This document shows positions 7,763-15,762 of a DNA stretch of 36,702 nucleotides, piece after piece; positions within the stretch are counted from its first letter, which is position 1; the number at the start of each line of letters is the position of its first letter. Made by a program: the position numbers and the translations under genes. Source of the DNA: Pseudacidovorax intermedius. Lineage in GTDB: Bacteria > Pseudomonadota > Gammaproteobacteria > Burkholderiales > Burkholderiaceae_C. The notes beneath the pieces are model-generated. The model was not told the origin of the DNA. It worked only from the letters and a program-made list of their open reading frames with translations, and ran no database searches. The DNA lies in contig NZ_LDSL01000048.1 of assembly GCF_001476815.1 (NCBI RefSeq), forward strand, positions 1 through 36,702. The letters run 5' to 3'.

Positions 7763-9916
7763 ATGGAAGTTTCCTTCAGCAAGGAAGTGCAGGCGCTGCG
7801 CCTGGGCGCGGGCCAGACCTTCCACGGCGAGGGCATCCTGGCCATCACCAAGGGCCTGCTGCAGGCTGGGGTGGCCTACGTGGGCGGCTACCAGGGCGCG
7901 CCGGTGTCGCACCTGCTGGACGTGATGGTGCAGGGCCGCGACTACATGCAGGAACTGGGTGTGCACGTGGAGGCCTGCTCGAACGAGGCCTCGGCCGCGG
8001 CCATGCTCGGCGCCTCCATCCACTATCCGCTGCGCGGTGCCGTGACCTGGAAGTCCATCGTCGGCACCAACGTGGCGGCCGATGCGCTGTCCAACCTGTC
8101 CTCGCCGGGCGTGACCGGCGGCGTGCTGATCGTGGTGGGCGAGGACTACGGCGAAGGTGCCAGCGTGATCCAAGAGCGCACCCATGCCTATGCGCTCAAG
8201 TCCAGCCTGTGCCTGCTGGACCCGCGGCCGCACCTGCCGACGATGGTGCGCATGGTGGAGGAAGGCTTCAACCTCTCCGAAGCCTCCAGCATGCCCTGCA
8301 TGATGGAGCTGCGCATCCGCGCCTGCCACGTGCGCGGCAGCTTCGACTGCAAGGACAACCGCGCGCCGGCCGTCAGCACCCGCAGCCTGATGGAGGAGCC
8401 GGCCCGCTTCGACTACGAGCGCCTGGCCCATCCGCCCGTCACCTTCGGCCACGAGAAGCGCAAGAGCGCCGAGCGCATTCCGGCCGCGCAGCGCTACATC
8501 GCCGAGCACGGCCTCAACGAACTGATGTCCGGAAGGCACGACGACCTGGGCATCGTGGTGCAGGGCGGCCTGTACAACGCCCTCATCCGCGCGCTGCAGC
8601 AGCATGGCCTGGCCGATGCCTTCGGCCAGAGCGAGATCCCGATCCTGGTGCTCAACGTCACCTACCCGCTGGTGCCGGACCAGATCGTGCAGTTCGCCGC
8701 CGGCAAGCGCGCCCTGCTGGTGGTGGAGGAAGGCCAGCCCGAGTACATCGAGCAGGACATCGCCACCCTGCTGCGCCGACGCGACCTGCAGACGCCGCTG
8801 CACGGCAAGGACCTGCTGCAGATGGCCGGCGAGTACACCACCGAGGTGCTCACGCGCGGCCTGGCCGCCTTCGCTGCCCGCTACCTGCCCGAAGGCGCCG
8901 GCCAGGCCGGCAATGACTGGCTGGCCGCCAACGACGCGCGCCGCCGCGCCGTGGCCGAGCTGCTGGGCAAGCCGCTGCCGGGCCGGCCGCCGGGCTTCTG
9001 CATCGGCTGCCCGGAGCGACCGGTCTTCTCCGCCCTCAAGCTCGCGCAGCAGGAGGTGGGCCAGGTGCACATCGCGGCCGACATCGGCTGCCATGCCTTC
9101 GGCACCTTCGAGCCATTCAGCGGCGGCCACTCGATCCTGGGCTACGGCATGAGCCTGGCCAGCCGCGCGGGCGTCTCGCCCATGATGCAGCGGCGGGTGC
9201 TGTCGATCATGGGCGACGGCGGCTTCTGGCACAACGGCCTGCTCACGGGCGTGCAGAGCGCCCTGTTCAACGGCGACGACGCGGTGCTGCTGATCTTCAA
9301 GAACGGCTACACCAGCGCCACCGGCACGCAGGACATCATCTCCACGCCCGACGAGGACACCAAGGCCCGCGCCGAGGACAAGCAGCAGAGCCTGGCGCAC
9401 AAGAACCACACCATCGAGGACACGCTGCGCGGCCTGGGCGTGAAGTGGATGCGCACCGTCCACACCTACGAGGTGGCGACCATGCGGGCCACGCTGACGG
9501 AGGCCTTCACCACCTCCTTCGAAGGCCTGAAGGTCATCATTGCCGAAGGCGAATGCCAGCTGGAACGCCAGCGCCGCATCAAGCCCTGGATCGCGCAGCT
9601 GCTCAAGAAGGGCGAGCGCGTGGTGCGCGTCAAGTACGGCGTGGACGAGGACGTGTGCAACGGCGACCACGCCTGCATCCGCCTGTCGGGCTGCCCCACG
9701 CTCACGCTCAAGGACAACCCCGATCCGCTCAAGGTGGACCCGGTGGCCACCGTCATCGACGGCTGCGTGGGCTGCGGCCTGTGCGGTGCCAACGCCCACG
9801 CGGCCACGCTGTGCCCCAGCTTCTACCGGGCCGAAGTGGTGCAGAACCCGCGCTGGCACGAGCGGCTGCTGCACGCCCTGCAGTCGGCCATGGTGCGCGC
9901 GCTGCGTCCTGCCTGA
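7763..9916 (+). CDS. iorA: Indolepyruvate:ferredoxin oxidoreductase, alpha-type subunit (TPP and Fe-S)
   Basis: A 717-residue subunit of a 2-oxoacid:ferredoxin oxidoreductase that oxidatively decarboxylates arylpyruvates (indolepyruvate, phenylpyruvate) to aryl-acetyl-CoA, CO2 and reduced ferredoxin. The N-terminal pyrimidine-binding domain holds GAYVGGYQGAPVSHLLD-like sequence near residue 35. The central region has CIGCPERPVFSALK. The TPP/Mg-binding motif is GDGGFWHNGLLTGVQSAL near residue 484, with NGYTSATG downstream. The C-terminal ferredoxin-like domain (residues 632-684) has Cys in CNGDHACIRLSGCP and CVGCGLCGAN...CP. The first Fe-S motif is looser than the canonical CxxCxxCxxxCP. A GGAGAGA ribosome site precedes the ATG. 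The beta-type subunit follows within 11-44 nt. The true substrate is uncertain. Confidence 0.87.
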   Translation: MEVSFSKEVQALRLGAGQTFHGEGILAITKGLLQAGVAYVGGYQGAPVSHLLDVMVQGRDYMQELGVHVEACSNEASAAAMLGASIHYPLRGAVTWKSIVGTNVAADALSNLSSPGVTGGVLIVVGEDYGEGASVIQERTHAYALKSSLCLLDPRPHLPTMVRMVEEGFNLSEASSMPCMMELRIRACHVRGSFDCKDNRAPAVSTRSLMEEPARFDYERLAHPPVTFGHEKRKSAERIPAAQRYIAEHGLNELMSGRHDDLGIVVQGGLYNALIRALQQHGLADAFGQSEIPILVLNVTYPLVPDQIVQFAAGKRALLVVEEGQPEYIEQDIATLLRRRDLQTPLHGKDLLQMAGEYTTEVLTRGLAAFAARYLPEGAGQAGNDWLAANDARRRAVAELLGKPLPGRPPGFCIGCPERPVFSALKLAQQEVGQVHIAADIGCHAFGTFEPFSGGHSILGYGMSLASRAGVSPMMQRRVLSIMGDGGFWHNGLLTGVQSALFNGDDAVLLIFKNGYTSATGTQDIISTPDEDTKARAEDKQQSLAHKNHTIEDTLRGLGVKWMRTVHTYEVATMRATLTEAFTTSFEGLKVIIAEGECQLERQRRIKPWIAQLLKKGERVVRVKYGVDEDVCNGDHACIRLSGCPTLTLKDNPDPLKVDPVATVIDGCVGCGLCGANAHAATLCPSFYRAEVVQNPRWHERLLHALQSAMVRALRPA

Positions 9917-9960
9917 ACACACCGTCCATGCCGACGCCCTCTTCCACCACCGCGCCCGCG

Positions 9961-11580
9961 ATGACCCAAGCCAACACCCAACGCCCCCTCACCCTGCTGC
10001 TGTGCGCCCTCGGCGGCGAAGGCGGCGGCGTGCTCACCGAATGGCTGATCGAGGCCGCCCGCCATGCCGGCTACGCGGCGCAGAGCACGTCGGTGCCCGG
10101 CGTGGCCCAGCGCACCGGCGCCACCACCTACTACGTCGAAGTCTTCCCCGTGCCGCTGGCGCAGCTGCAGGGCCGCCAGCCGGTTTTCAGCCTGGTGCCG
10201 GCCCCGGGCGCGCTGGACGCGATCGTGTCTTCCGAGCTGCTGGAGACCACGCGCCAGATCGCGGGCGGCATGGCCGACCCCGCGCGCACCCAGGTCATCA
10301 CCTCCTCCAGCCGCAGCCTGACGACGTCCGAGCGCATGGTGCTGGGCGACGGCCGGGCCGACCCGGCGCAGCTGCTCGAGGTGGTGCGCCGCTTCAGCCG
10401 CGGGCACCAGGTGCTGGACATGGCGGCCATGGCGCGCGAATGCGGCACCGTCATCAGCAGCATCATGTTCGGCGCCATCGCCGGCAGTGGCGTGCTGCCC
10501 TGGTCGCGCGCGGCCTTCGAAGCCGCGATCCACGACCCGGCCACGGGCAAGAAGCCCGGCGCCACGGCGGCGGCCAGCCTGCGCGGCTTTGCCCGGGCCT
10601 ACGAAGCCGTCAATGCGCCGCGCCAGCAGGCGGCCTTCGTCGACGCACTGCTGAAGGACCCGGCGGTGGAAGCCAGCCAAGTGCCGACGCTGCCCGCCGA
10701 CCTGGCCGGCCGCTTTCCGCCCGCCGTGCACGAGATGCTGGCGCTGGGCCATGCCCGCACCTTGGAGTACCAGGACGCGGCCTATGCCCGCCGCTACGCG
10801 GACCGCCTGGCGCGCGTGCTGGAGGCCGAGCGCGTGTCCGACCCCGCCGGCACGCAGGGCTGGGCCGCCACCCGCGAGATGGCCCGCTGGGTGGCGCTGT
10901 GGATGGCCTTCGACGACATCGTGCGCGTGGCCGCGCTCAAGGCCCGCGCCAGCCGGGCCGAACGGGTGCGCACCGAGGTCAAGGCCGGCGAGGCCGACCT
11001 GCTGCGCGTCTACGACCACTTCAAGCCCGGCGTGCCCGAGTTCGCCGCCCTGCTGCCGCCCGCCCTCGCTCGCCGGCTGCAGGACTGGGACCGCGCCCGC
11101 CAGCGCCGCGGCCAGTCGCCGTGGGCAATGCCGCTGAAGGTGGGTAGCCATTCGGTCGTCGGCATGGCGTCGCTGCGCCTGCTGACCAGCCTGCGCCGGC
11201 TGCGGCCCATCGGCAGCCGCTTCGCCGAGGAGCAGCGGCTGATCGAGCACTGGCTGGCCGCCGTCGAGGCCGGCCTGCGCGAGGACTGGGCGCTGGGCCA
11301 TGAACTCGCGCTGTGCGGCCGGCTGATCAAGGGCTACGGCAGCACCAACGAGCGCGGCAAGGCCAATCTGCTGCACATCGTCGACCACCTGGCACGCAGC
11401 CCGGGCCGCACACCGGCCGAACGGGCGCAGGCCATCGCCAAGGCGCGCGAGGCCGCATTGGCCGACGAGGCCGGCAGCGCCCTCGACGCCACGCTGCGCG
11501 CCCACGGCGCGCCGCCGCGGCCGGTGGCCGAGCAGCCCATCCGCTGGATGCGCAGGCCGCCCCGCTCCCAGGGCGCCTGA
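9961..11580 (+). CDS. Indolepyruvate oxidoreductase beta-type subunit fused to a DUF6537-like C-terminal region
   Basis: A 539-residue partner of the preceding TPP subunit. Residues 1 to about 200 are the 2-oxoacid:acceptor oxidoreductase gamma domain: LLLCALGGEGGGVLTEWLIEAA, then TSVPGVAQRTGATTYYVEV. This is the domain expected to complete the active site and CoA-dependent reaction. The remaining roughly 320 residues, with GYGSTNERGKANLLHIVDHL near the end, match what I recall as DUF6537, a region of unknown role found at the C-terminus of proteobacterial indolepyruvate oxidoreductases. The start is ambiguous. ATG 9961 gives the usual N-terminus, while ATG 9928 would add 11 residues. Neither has a clear ribosome site, so coupling to the upstream gene is likely. 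Confidence 0.82.
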   Translation: MTQANTQRPLTLLLCALGGEGGGVLTEWLIEAARHAGYAAQSTSVPGVAQRTGATTYYVEVFPVPLAQLQGRQPVFSLVPAPGALDAIVSSELLETTRQIAGGMADPARTQVITSSSRSLTTSERMVLGDGRADPAQLLEVVRRFSRGHQVLDMAAMARECGTVISSIMFGAIAGSGVLPWSRAAFEAAIHDPATGKKPGATAAASLRGFARAYEAVNAPRQQAAFVDALLKDPAVEASQVPTLPADLAGRFPPAVHEMLALGHARTLEYQDAAYARRYADRLARVLEAERVSDPAGTQGWAATREMARWVALWMAFDDIVRVAALKARASRAERVRTEVKAGEADLLRVYDHFKPGVPEFAALLPPALARRLQDWDRARQRRGQSPWAMPLKVGSHSVVGMASLRLLTSLRRLRPIGSRFAEEQRLIEHWLAAVEAGLREDWALGHELALCGRLIKGYGSTNERGKANLLHIVDHLARSPGRTPAERAQAIAKAREAALADEAGSALDATLRAHGAPPRPVAEQPIRWMRRPPRSQGA

Positions 11581-11620
11581 CCCACTGAGATTCCACAAGA
11601 AACCAAGAAGGAGACACGCG

Positions 11621-12631
11621 ATGACCATCCACCTTTCCCAGCCTGCCCGCCAGCGCCGCCGCTTCGCCCTCGCCCTGGCCGGCGCCGCCTGCGCCGGCAG
11701 CGCCCTGCTCGCCCCCCTGACCGCCCAGGCCCAGGCCTGGCCCACCAAGCCCATCCGCGTGGTCGTCAACTTCCCGCCCGGCGGCGCGGCCGACCAGCTG
11801 GCCCGGGTCGTGGGCCAGCCGCTCTCGGAGGCGCTGGGCCAGCCGGTGGTGGTGGAGAACCGCGGCGGCGCCAACGGCAACATCGGCGGCGAGGTGGTGG
11901 CCCGCGCGCCGGCCGACGGCTACACGCTGCTGATGAGCTCGGGCGGCATGGTGTCCGTGAATCCGCACCTGTACGAGAAGATGCCCTTCGACCCCGCGAA
12001 GGACCTGGTGCCGGTGGCCGCCGCCGCGCGGGTGCTGGTGTACCTGGTGATCCGGCCCGAGCTGCCGCCGAAGAACATCCAGGAATTCATCGCCTACCTG
12101 AAGGCACGGCCGGGCAAGCTGTCGTATGGCTCGCCCGGCGTGGGCAGCTCGCCCCACCTGGCGGGCGAGATGTTCAAGTCGCAGACCGGCACCTTCGCCA
12201 CCCACGTGCCCTACCGCGGCGCGGCTCCGGCGCTGCAGGACCTGCTGGCCGGCCAGATCGACTACTACTTCGACCCCGGCATCGCGCTGCAGCAGGTCAA
12301 GGCCGGCAAGCTGCGCCTGCTGGCCGTGGGCAGCCCGCAGCGCTCGCCGCTCTTCCCCGACGTGCCGACGCTGGCCGAGGCCGGCCTGAAGGGTTTCGAC
12401 GCCGACACCGTGTTCGGCTTCTACGCCCCGGCCGGCACGCCGGCGCCGGTGATCGCGCGGCTCAACACCGAGATCAACAAGGCGCTCGCGCTGCCGATGG
12501 TCAAGGACCGCATCCAGCAGCTCGGCGGCGAGGCCGCGCCCGGCACGCCGGCCGCCTTCCACGACCGCGCCATGGCGGACTCGACGCGCTTCGGCGCCAT
12601 CATCAAGGAGCGGGGCATCAAGGCCGATTAA
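11621..12631 (+). CDS. Tripartite tricarboxylate transporter (Bug family) substrate-binding protein
   Basis: A 336-residue periplasmic solute receptor. The N-terminus is a twin-Arg-containing signal peptide (RQRRRFALALAGAACAGSA), with likely cleavage after TAQAQA near residue 39. The mature part starts WPTKPIRVVVNFPPGGAADQLARVV, the signature opening of the Bug family. The motif VENRGGANGNIGGEVVARAPADGYTLLM follows. Such proteins bind small carboxylates or aromatic acids. No TctA/TctB membrane genes are nearby, which is usual for Bug orphans. It begins 40 nt after the oxidoreductase gene with an AAGGAG ribosome site, so it is probably in the same transcript. Its ligand may then be a precursor of the oxidoreductase substrate. 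Confidence 0.9.
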   Translation: MTIHLSQPARQRRRFALALAGAACAGSALLAPLTAQAQAWPTKPIRVVVNFPPGGAADQLARVVGQPLSEALGQPVVVENRGGANGNIGGEVVARAPADGYTLLMSSGGMVSVNPHLYEKMPFDPAKDLVPVAAAARVLVYLVIRPELPPKNIQEFIAYLKARPGKLSYGSPGVGSSPHLAGEMFKSQTGTFATHVPYRGAAPALQDLLAGQIDYYFDPGIALQQVKAGKLRLLAVGSPQRSPLFPDVPTLAEAGLKGFDADTVFGFYAPAGTPAPVIARLNTEINKALALPMVKDRIQQLGGEAAPGTPAAFHDRAMADSTRFGAIIKERGIKAD

Positions 12632-12657
12632 GGTCGACGGCGCCGCACCCGCCCGAG

Positions 12658-12775
12658 CCCCTCTCCCCTCGCGGGAGAGGGGTTGGGGAGAGGGGGCTGC
12701 GCCGATCGCCAGCGCCGGCGCAGGTTTGCATGCTGCGGCCCCCTCTCCCCGGCCCTCTCCCGCGAGGGGAGAGGG
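12658..12775. repeat. Large GC-rich inverted repeat (intergenic MITE/REP-like element)
   Basis: Two arms of about 37-39 nt (12658-12696 and 12739-12775) are near-perfect reverse complements built from CCCTCTCCC / GGGAGAGGG blocks around CGCG, separated by a loop of about 42 nt. Each arm also contains its own smaller palindrome (CCCTCTCCC-GCGA-GGGGAGAGGG type). Elements of this composition are widespread in intergenic regions of proteobacteria. Transcribed, it would fold into a very stable hairpin and could stop or stabilise the upstream mRNA. It has no T tract, so it is not a classical terminator. Confidence 0.8.
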
Positions 12776-12838
12776 AGCACGTGCGGGCCGCCTGTCAGGC
12801 AAGCTGGCGTGACCACCGTCCCGTTAATCTGCTGCTCC

Positions 12839-13264
12839 ATGCCCAAGACCATCACCTACACCGCCCGCGTCGAATTCGGCGACTGCGACCCCGCCGGCAT
12901 CGTCTGGTTTCCCAACTTCTTCGGCTGGATCGATGCCGCCTCGCGCCACTTCTTCGCCGGCTGCGGCGTGCCACGCTGGGAGGAGACGACGCGCACGCTG
13001 GGCGTGATCGGCACGCCACTGGTGGACACCAAGGCCCGCTTCGTCAGCACCGCCAGCTATGGCGACACGCTCCAGTTCGCGGTGCAGGTCCGCGAATGGC
13101 GCGAGAAGAGCTTCGTGCAGGCCTACCGCGTGACCCGCGACGACGCGGCGGGCGAGACGCTGATCCTGGAATGCGAGGAAGTGCGCATCTTCGGCGGCAA
13201 GCACCCCGACGGCCGGCTGCGGGCGCTGCCGGTGCCGCCGGAGATCCGCGCGCTGTGCGAATGA
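12839..13264 (+). CDS. Hotdog-fold acyl-CoA thioesterase (4-hydroxybenzoyl-CoA thioesterase family)
   Basis: A 141-residue single-domain protein expected to hydrolyse an aryl- or acyl-CoA thioester to the free acid and CoA. The N-terminus is MPKTITYTARVEFGDCDPAG. Asp17 in the DCDPAGIVWFPNFFGWID motif is in the position of the catalytic Asp of Pseudomonas 4-hydroxybenzoyl-CoA thioesterase. YGDTLQFAVQVREWREKSF and ECEEVRIFGG are the later strands. The open frame extends upstream into the inverted repeat, but the family begins at 12839. No ribosome site is evident. It lies downstream of the oxidoreductase and Bug genes, which makes the CoA ester made by the oxidoreductase a candidate substrate. 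The inverted repeat between them weakens the operon argument. Confidence 0.85.
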   Translation: MPKTITYTARVEFGDCDPAGIVWFPNFFGWIDAASRHFFAGCGVPRWEETTRTLGVIGTPLVDTKARFVSTASYGDTLQFAVQVREWREKSFVQAYRVTRDDAAGETLILECEEVRIFGGKHPDGRLRALPVPPEIRALCE

Positions 13265-13392
13265 GGCCGGCGGCCCGGCGCACCCCCGCCAGTGCCTCTC
13301 ACCCCGGCGGCACGAATGCCTACACGATTCGGCCCGAAACAATGTCAACATTCTGTTACGCGTGATGGCCGCAAAAAGGGGGGAAGGCAGAG

Positions 13393-13467
13393 ATGCTCGC
13401 CCTGAACTGCCGGAGCCTCCCCGCGCCGACCCACCTTCCTGTCCGGCACTGCCCACCACTGCCATGA
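13393..13467 (+). CDS. Putative 24-residue leader ORF overlapping the EAL gene start
   Basis: ATG 13393 is preceded at ideal spacing by a strong purine ribosome site, GGGGGGAAGG (about 13378-13387). The ORF encodes MLALNCRSLPAPTHLPVRHC and four more residues (PPLP). It ends with a TGA at 13465-13467 that overlaps the ATG of the EAL gene (ATGA). The EAL gene has no ribosome site of its own. The arrangement suggests translational coupling or a regulatory leader peptide rather than a functional protein. This is read from sequence alone and has no known family. Confidence 0.4.
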   Translation: MLALNCRSLPAPTHLPVRHCPPLP

Positions 13468-14261
13468 TCCAGACCATCGCCCTGCACCCGGCGACGGGCG
13501 CCGCGCCCGGCAGCGGGGGCACACGCTGCCAGGGTTGCCGCGAAGGCGCCACCCCCTTGTTTCCCTTCAGCTTCGCCTACCAGCCCATCGTGGACCTTGC
13601 CACGCGCAGCATCTGGGCCCACGAGGCACTGGTGCGCGGCCCGCAGGGCGAAGGCGCGCTGACCGTGCTCGAGCAGGTGACGGCGGACAACCGCTACCGC
13701 TTCGACCAGGACTGCCGCGTCACGGCGATCAGCACGGCCTCGCGCCTTGGCATGGACACGCGCCTGTCCATCAACTTCCTGCCCCAGGCGGTCTACCGGC
13801 CCGAGATCTGCATCCGCACCACGCTGGAGGCGGCCGGCAAGTACAACATTCCGCTCGACCGCATCGTGTTCGAGGTGACCGAGGGCGAGCGGGTGACCGA
13901 CGGCCCCTGGCTCGCGGCCATCCTGACCGAATACCAGCGCTGCGGTTTCCTCACCGCCATCGACGACTTCGGCGCCGGCTTCGCCGGCCTGACGCTGCTG
14001 GCGGATTTCCAGCCCGACATCGTCAAGCTCGACATGTCGCTGGTGCGCAATGTGGACAGCAGCCGGCCGCGCCAGGCCATCGCCCGCGGCATCCTGCGCA
14101 TGTGCGAGGAACTGGCCATCACCGTCATCGCCGAAGGCATCGAGACGGCCGGCGAGCGCGACTTCTTCACCCACGAGGGCGTGAACCTGATGCAGGGCTA
14201 CCTGTTCGCGCGGCCCCGCTTCGAGGGCGTGTCACGGGCGCAGGACATCTTCGGCAACTGA
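13464..14261 (+). CDS. Stand-alone EAL domain protein, putative cyclic-di-GMP phosphodiesterase
   Basis: A 265-residue protein that is essentially one EAL domain, predicted to linearise cyclic di-GMP in the cytosol. The catalytic residues appear complete: EALVR at 54-58, Asn104 (INFLPQ), Glu137 (FEVTEG), Asp167-Asp168 in IDDFGAG, Lys188 (IVKLD), Glu224 (AEGIE) and Gln244 (LMQGY). It has no GGDEF, PAS or membrane segments. The short N-terminal tail carries a Cys-x-x-Cys (residues 22-25). The frame is open upstream to 13362. The start at 13464 is preferred because it overlaps a well-initiated leader ORF, though 13365 is possible. Cyclic-di-GMP commonly controls type IV pili and biofilm, but a link to the pil genes 6 kb away is only a guess. 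Confidence 0.85.
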   Translation: MIQTIALHPATGAAPGSGGTRCQGCREGATPLFPFSFAYQPIVDLATRSIWAHEALVRGPQGEGALTVLEQVTADNRYRFDQDCRVTAISTASRLGMDTRLSINFLPQAVYRPEICIRTTLEAAGKYNIPLDRIVFEVTEGERVTDGPWLAAILTEYQRCGFLTAIDDFGAGFAGLTLLADFQPDIVKLDMSLVRNVDSSRPRQAIARGILRMCEELAITVIAEGIETAGERDFFTHEGVNLMQGYLFARPRFEGVSRAQDIFGN

Positions 14262-14356
14262 AGCGCCGATCCGCCGCGCGCCTGGACTGGCGCAGCGGCA
14301 GAAGCCCGGCGGCGCATCGGCACGCCGCGCAGCAGGCTCACCCCGGCCTCGCCGCC
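14262..14356. other. Short convergent gap between the EAL gene and glycerate kinase
   Basis: A 95-nt gap between convergent genes. It contains GCGGC/GCCGC-rich short palindromes but no stem followed by a T run. No terminator is assigned. Confidence 0.3.
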
Positions 14357-15712
14357 TCAGTCGGGCATGACCAGAATGGCGCGGAAGTCGTTGACGTTGG
14401 TGTGCGTCGGGCCCGTCACCAGCAGGTCGCCCAGCGCATCGAAGTAGCCGTAGGCGTCGTTGCGGTCCAGGTGCTCGGCCAGCTTGAGGCCCGCTGCCTG
14501 CGCACGCACCAGGGTGTCGGGGATGACGAAGGCGCCGGCGTTGTCCTCCACCCCGTCGATGCCGTCGGTATCGGCCGCCAGCGCCCACACGCCCGGCTGG
14601 CCCATCAGCGCGCCGGCCAGGCCCATGCAGAACTCGCCCGCGCGCCCGCCGCGCCCCTTCGGCACGCCGGGCGCGCGCGCACGCACCGTCACCGTGGTCT
14701 CGCCGCCGGACAGGATCACGCAGGGCCGCGCGAAGGGCGTGCCGTGCAGCGCCACCGCGCGCGCCAGCGCCGCATGCACCTTGCCCACCTCGCGCGATTC
14801 ACCCTCCATCTCGTCGCTGAGCACGTGGGCATCGAGGCCCGCCGCACGCGCCGCCGCGGCGGCGGCCTCGAGGGACTGGCGCGGCGTGGCGATCAGGTGC
14901 ACCGCATGGCCGGCGAAGGCGGCATCGCCGGGCTTGGGCGTCTCCAGGCAGCCCTCCTCCAGGCCGGCCTGCACCGCCGGGGGCACCGCGATGCCGTAGC
15001 GCCGCAGGATGGCCAGCGCGTCCGCGCAGGTGCTCGCATCGGGCACCGTCGGGCCGCTGGCGATGACGGCCGGATCGTCGCCCGGCACGTCGCTGATGGT
15101 GAGCGTCACCACCCGCGCCGGCGCGCAGGCCGCCGCCAGCCGGCCGCCCTTGATGCGCGACAGGTGCTTGCGCACGCAGTTCATCTCGCCGATGTGCGCG
15201 CCCGATTCGAGCAGCTGGCGGTTGATGCGCTGCTTGTCCTCCAGCGTCAGGCCGTCGGCCGGCAGCGTGAGCAGGGCCGAGCCGCCGCCGGAGACGAGGC
15301 ACAGCACCAGGTCGTCGGCCGTGAGGCCCTGCGTCAGCGCCAGCATGCGCTCGGCCGCCCGCAGGCCGGCCGCGTCGGGCACGGGATGGGCGGCCTCCAC
15401 CAGCTCGATGCGCGACGGCAGGCCCGCGGGCCGCGGCGGGATGTGGCCGTAGCGCGTGACCACCAGGCCGGACAGCGGCGCGTCCTGCGGCCACAGGGCC
15501 TCCAGCGCCTGCGCCATCGAACCGCCGGCCTTGCCCGCGCCCAGCACCAGCGTGCGGCCGCGCGGCGGTGCCGGCAGGTACTCGGCCATGCGCGCCAGCG
15601 GCAGCGCCTGCTGCACCGCCACGCGGTACAGGTGTTCGAGAAAGGCGCGCGGCTGCCGGCGCGGATCGGGCGTGGACGCGGTGTCGGATGCGATCATGTT
15701 CGTTGTCTCCAT
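14357..15712 (-). CDS. ttuD: Glycerate 2-kinase (GckA/TtuD type, DUF4147-MOFRL)
   Basis: A 451-residue cytosolic kinase forming 2-phosphoglycerate from glycerate and ATP. This family was formerly annotated as hydroxypyruvate reductase. Family motifs: RTLVLGAGKAGGSMAQALE near residue 55, CLVSGGGSALLTLP near 140, NCVRKHLSRIKGGRLA near 180, TISDVPGDDPAVIASGPT near 205, LSGGETTVTV near 345, and DTDGIDGVEDNAGAF near 398 in the MOFRL domain. The start may be ATG 15712 or ATG 15697. It is divergent from 8-oxoguanine deaminase with only 50 nt between starts, so the two probably share a control region. Glycerate is the end product of the allantoin to glyoxylate to tartronate-semialdehyde route, which explains its presence among purine genes. 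Confidence 0.9.
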   Translation of the reverse strand: METTNMIASDTASTPDPRRQPRAFLEHLYRVAVQQALPLARMAEYLPAPPRGRTLVLGAGKAGGSMAQALEALWPQDAPLSGLVVTRYGHIPPRPAGLPSRIELVEAAHPVPDAAGLRAAERMLALTQGLTADDLVLCLVSGGGSALLTLPADGLTLEDKQRINRQLLESGAHIGEMNCVRKHLSRIKGGRLAAACAPARVVTLTISDVPGDDPAVIASGPTVPDASTCADALAILRRYGIAVPPAVQAGLEEGCLETPKPGDAAFAGHAVHLIATPRQSLEAAAAAARAAGLDAHVLSDEMEGESREVGKVHAALARAVALHGTPFARPCVILSGGETTVTVRARAPGVPKGRGGRAGEFCMGLAGALMGQPGVWALAADTDGIDGVEDNAGAFVIPDTLVRAQAAGLKLAEHLDRNDAYGYFDALGDLLVTGPTHTNVNDFRAILVMPD

Positions 15713-15762
15713 GGGCCACGGGCTGTCGCCGGGGCCGTCGATTGCGCAAGAGGAATGTACCG
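15713..15762. promoter_or_regulatory. Very short divergent promoter region (glycerate kinase / 8-oxoguanine deaminase)
   Basis: Only 50 nt separate the two divergent start codons. The plus-strand ribosome site AAGAGGA (about 15748-15754) lies within it. Promoters for at least one gene must therefore overlap the other gene's 5' end or transcript, implying linked regulation. No boxes are assigned. Confidence 0.4.

Noticed and set aside
12628-12855. A 75-codon minus-strand frame and the plus-strand extension upstream of the thioesterase
   Set aside because: Both read through the inverted repeat, giving the peptides typical of translated REP sequence (LPSRERAGERGP, PLPNPSPARGEG). They are not genes.
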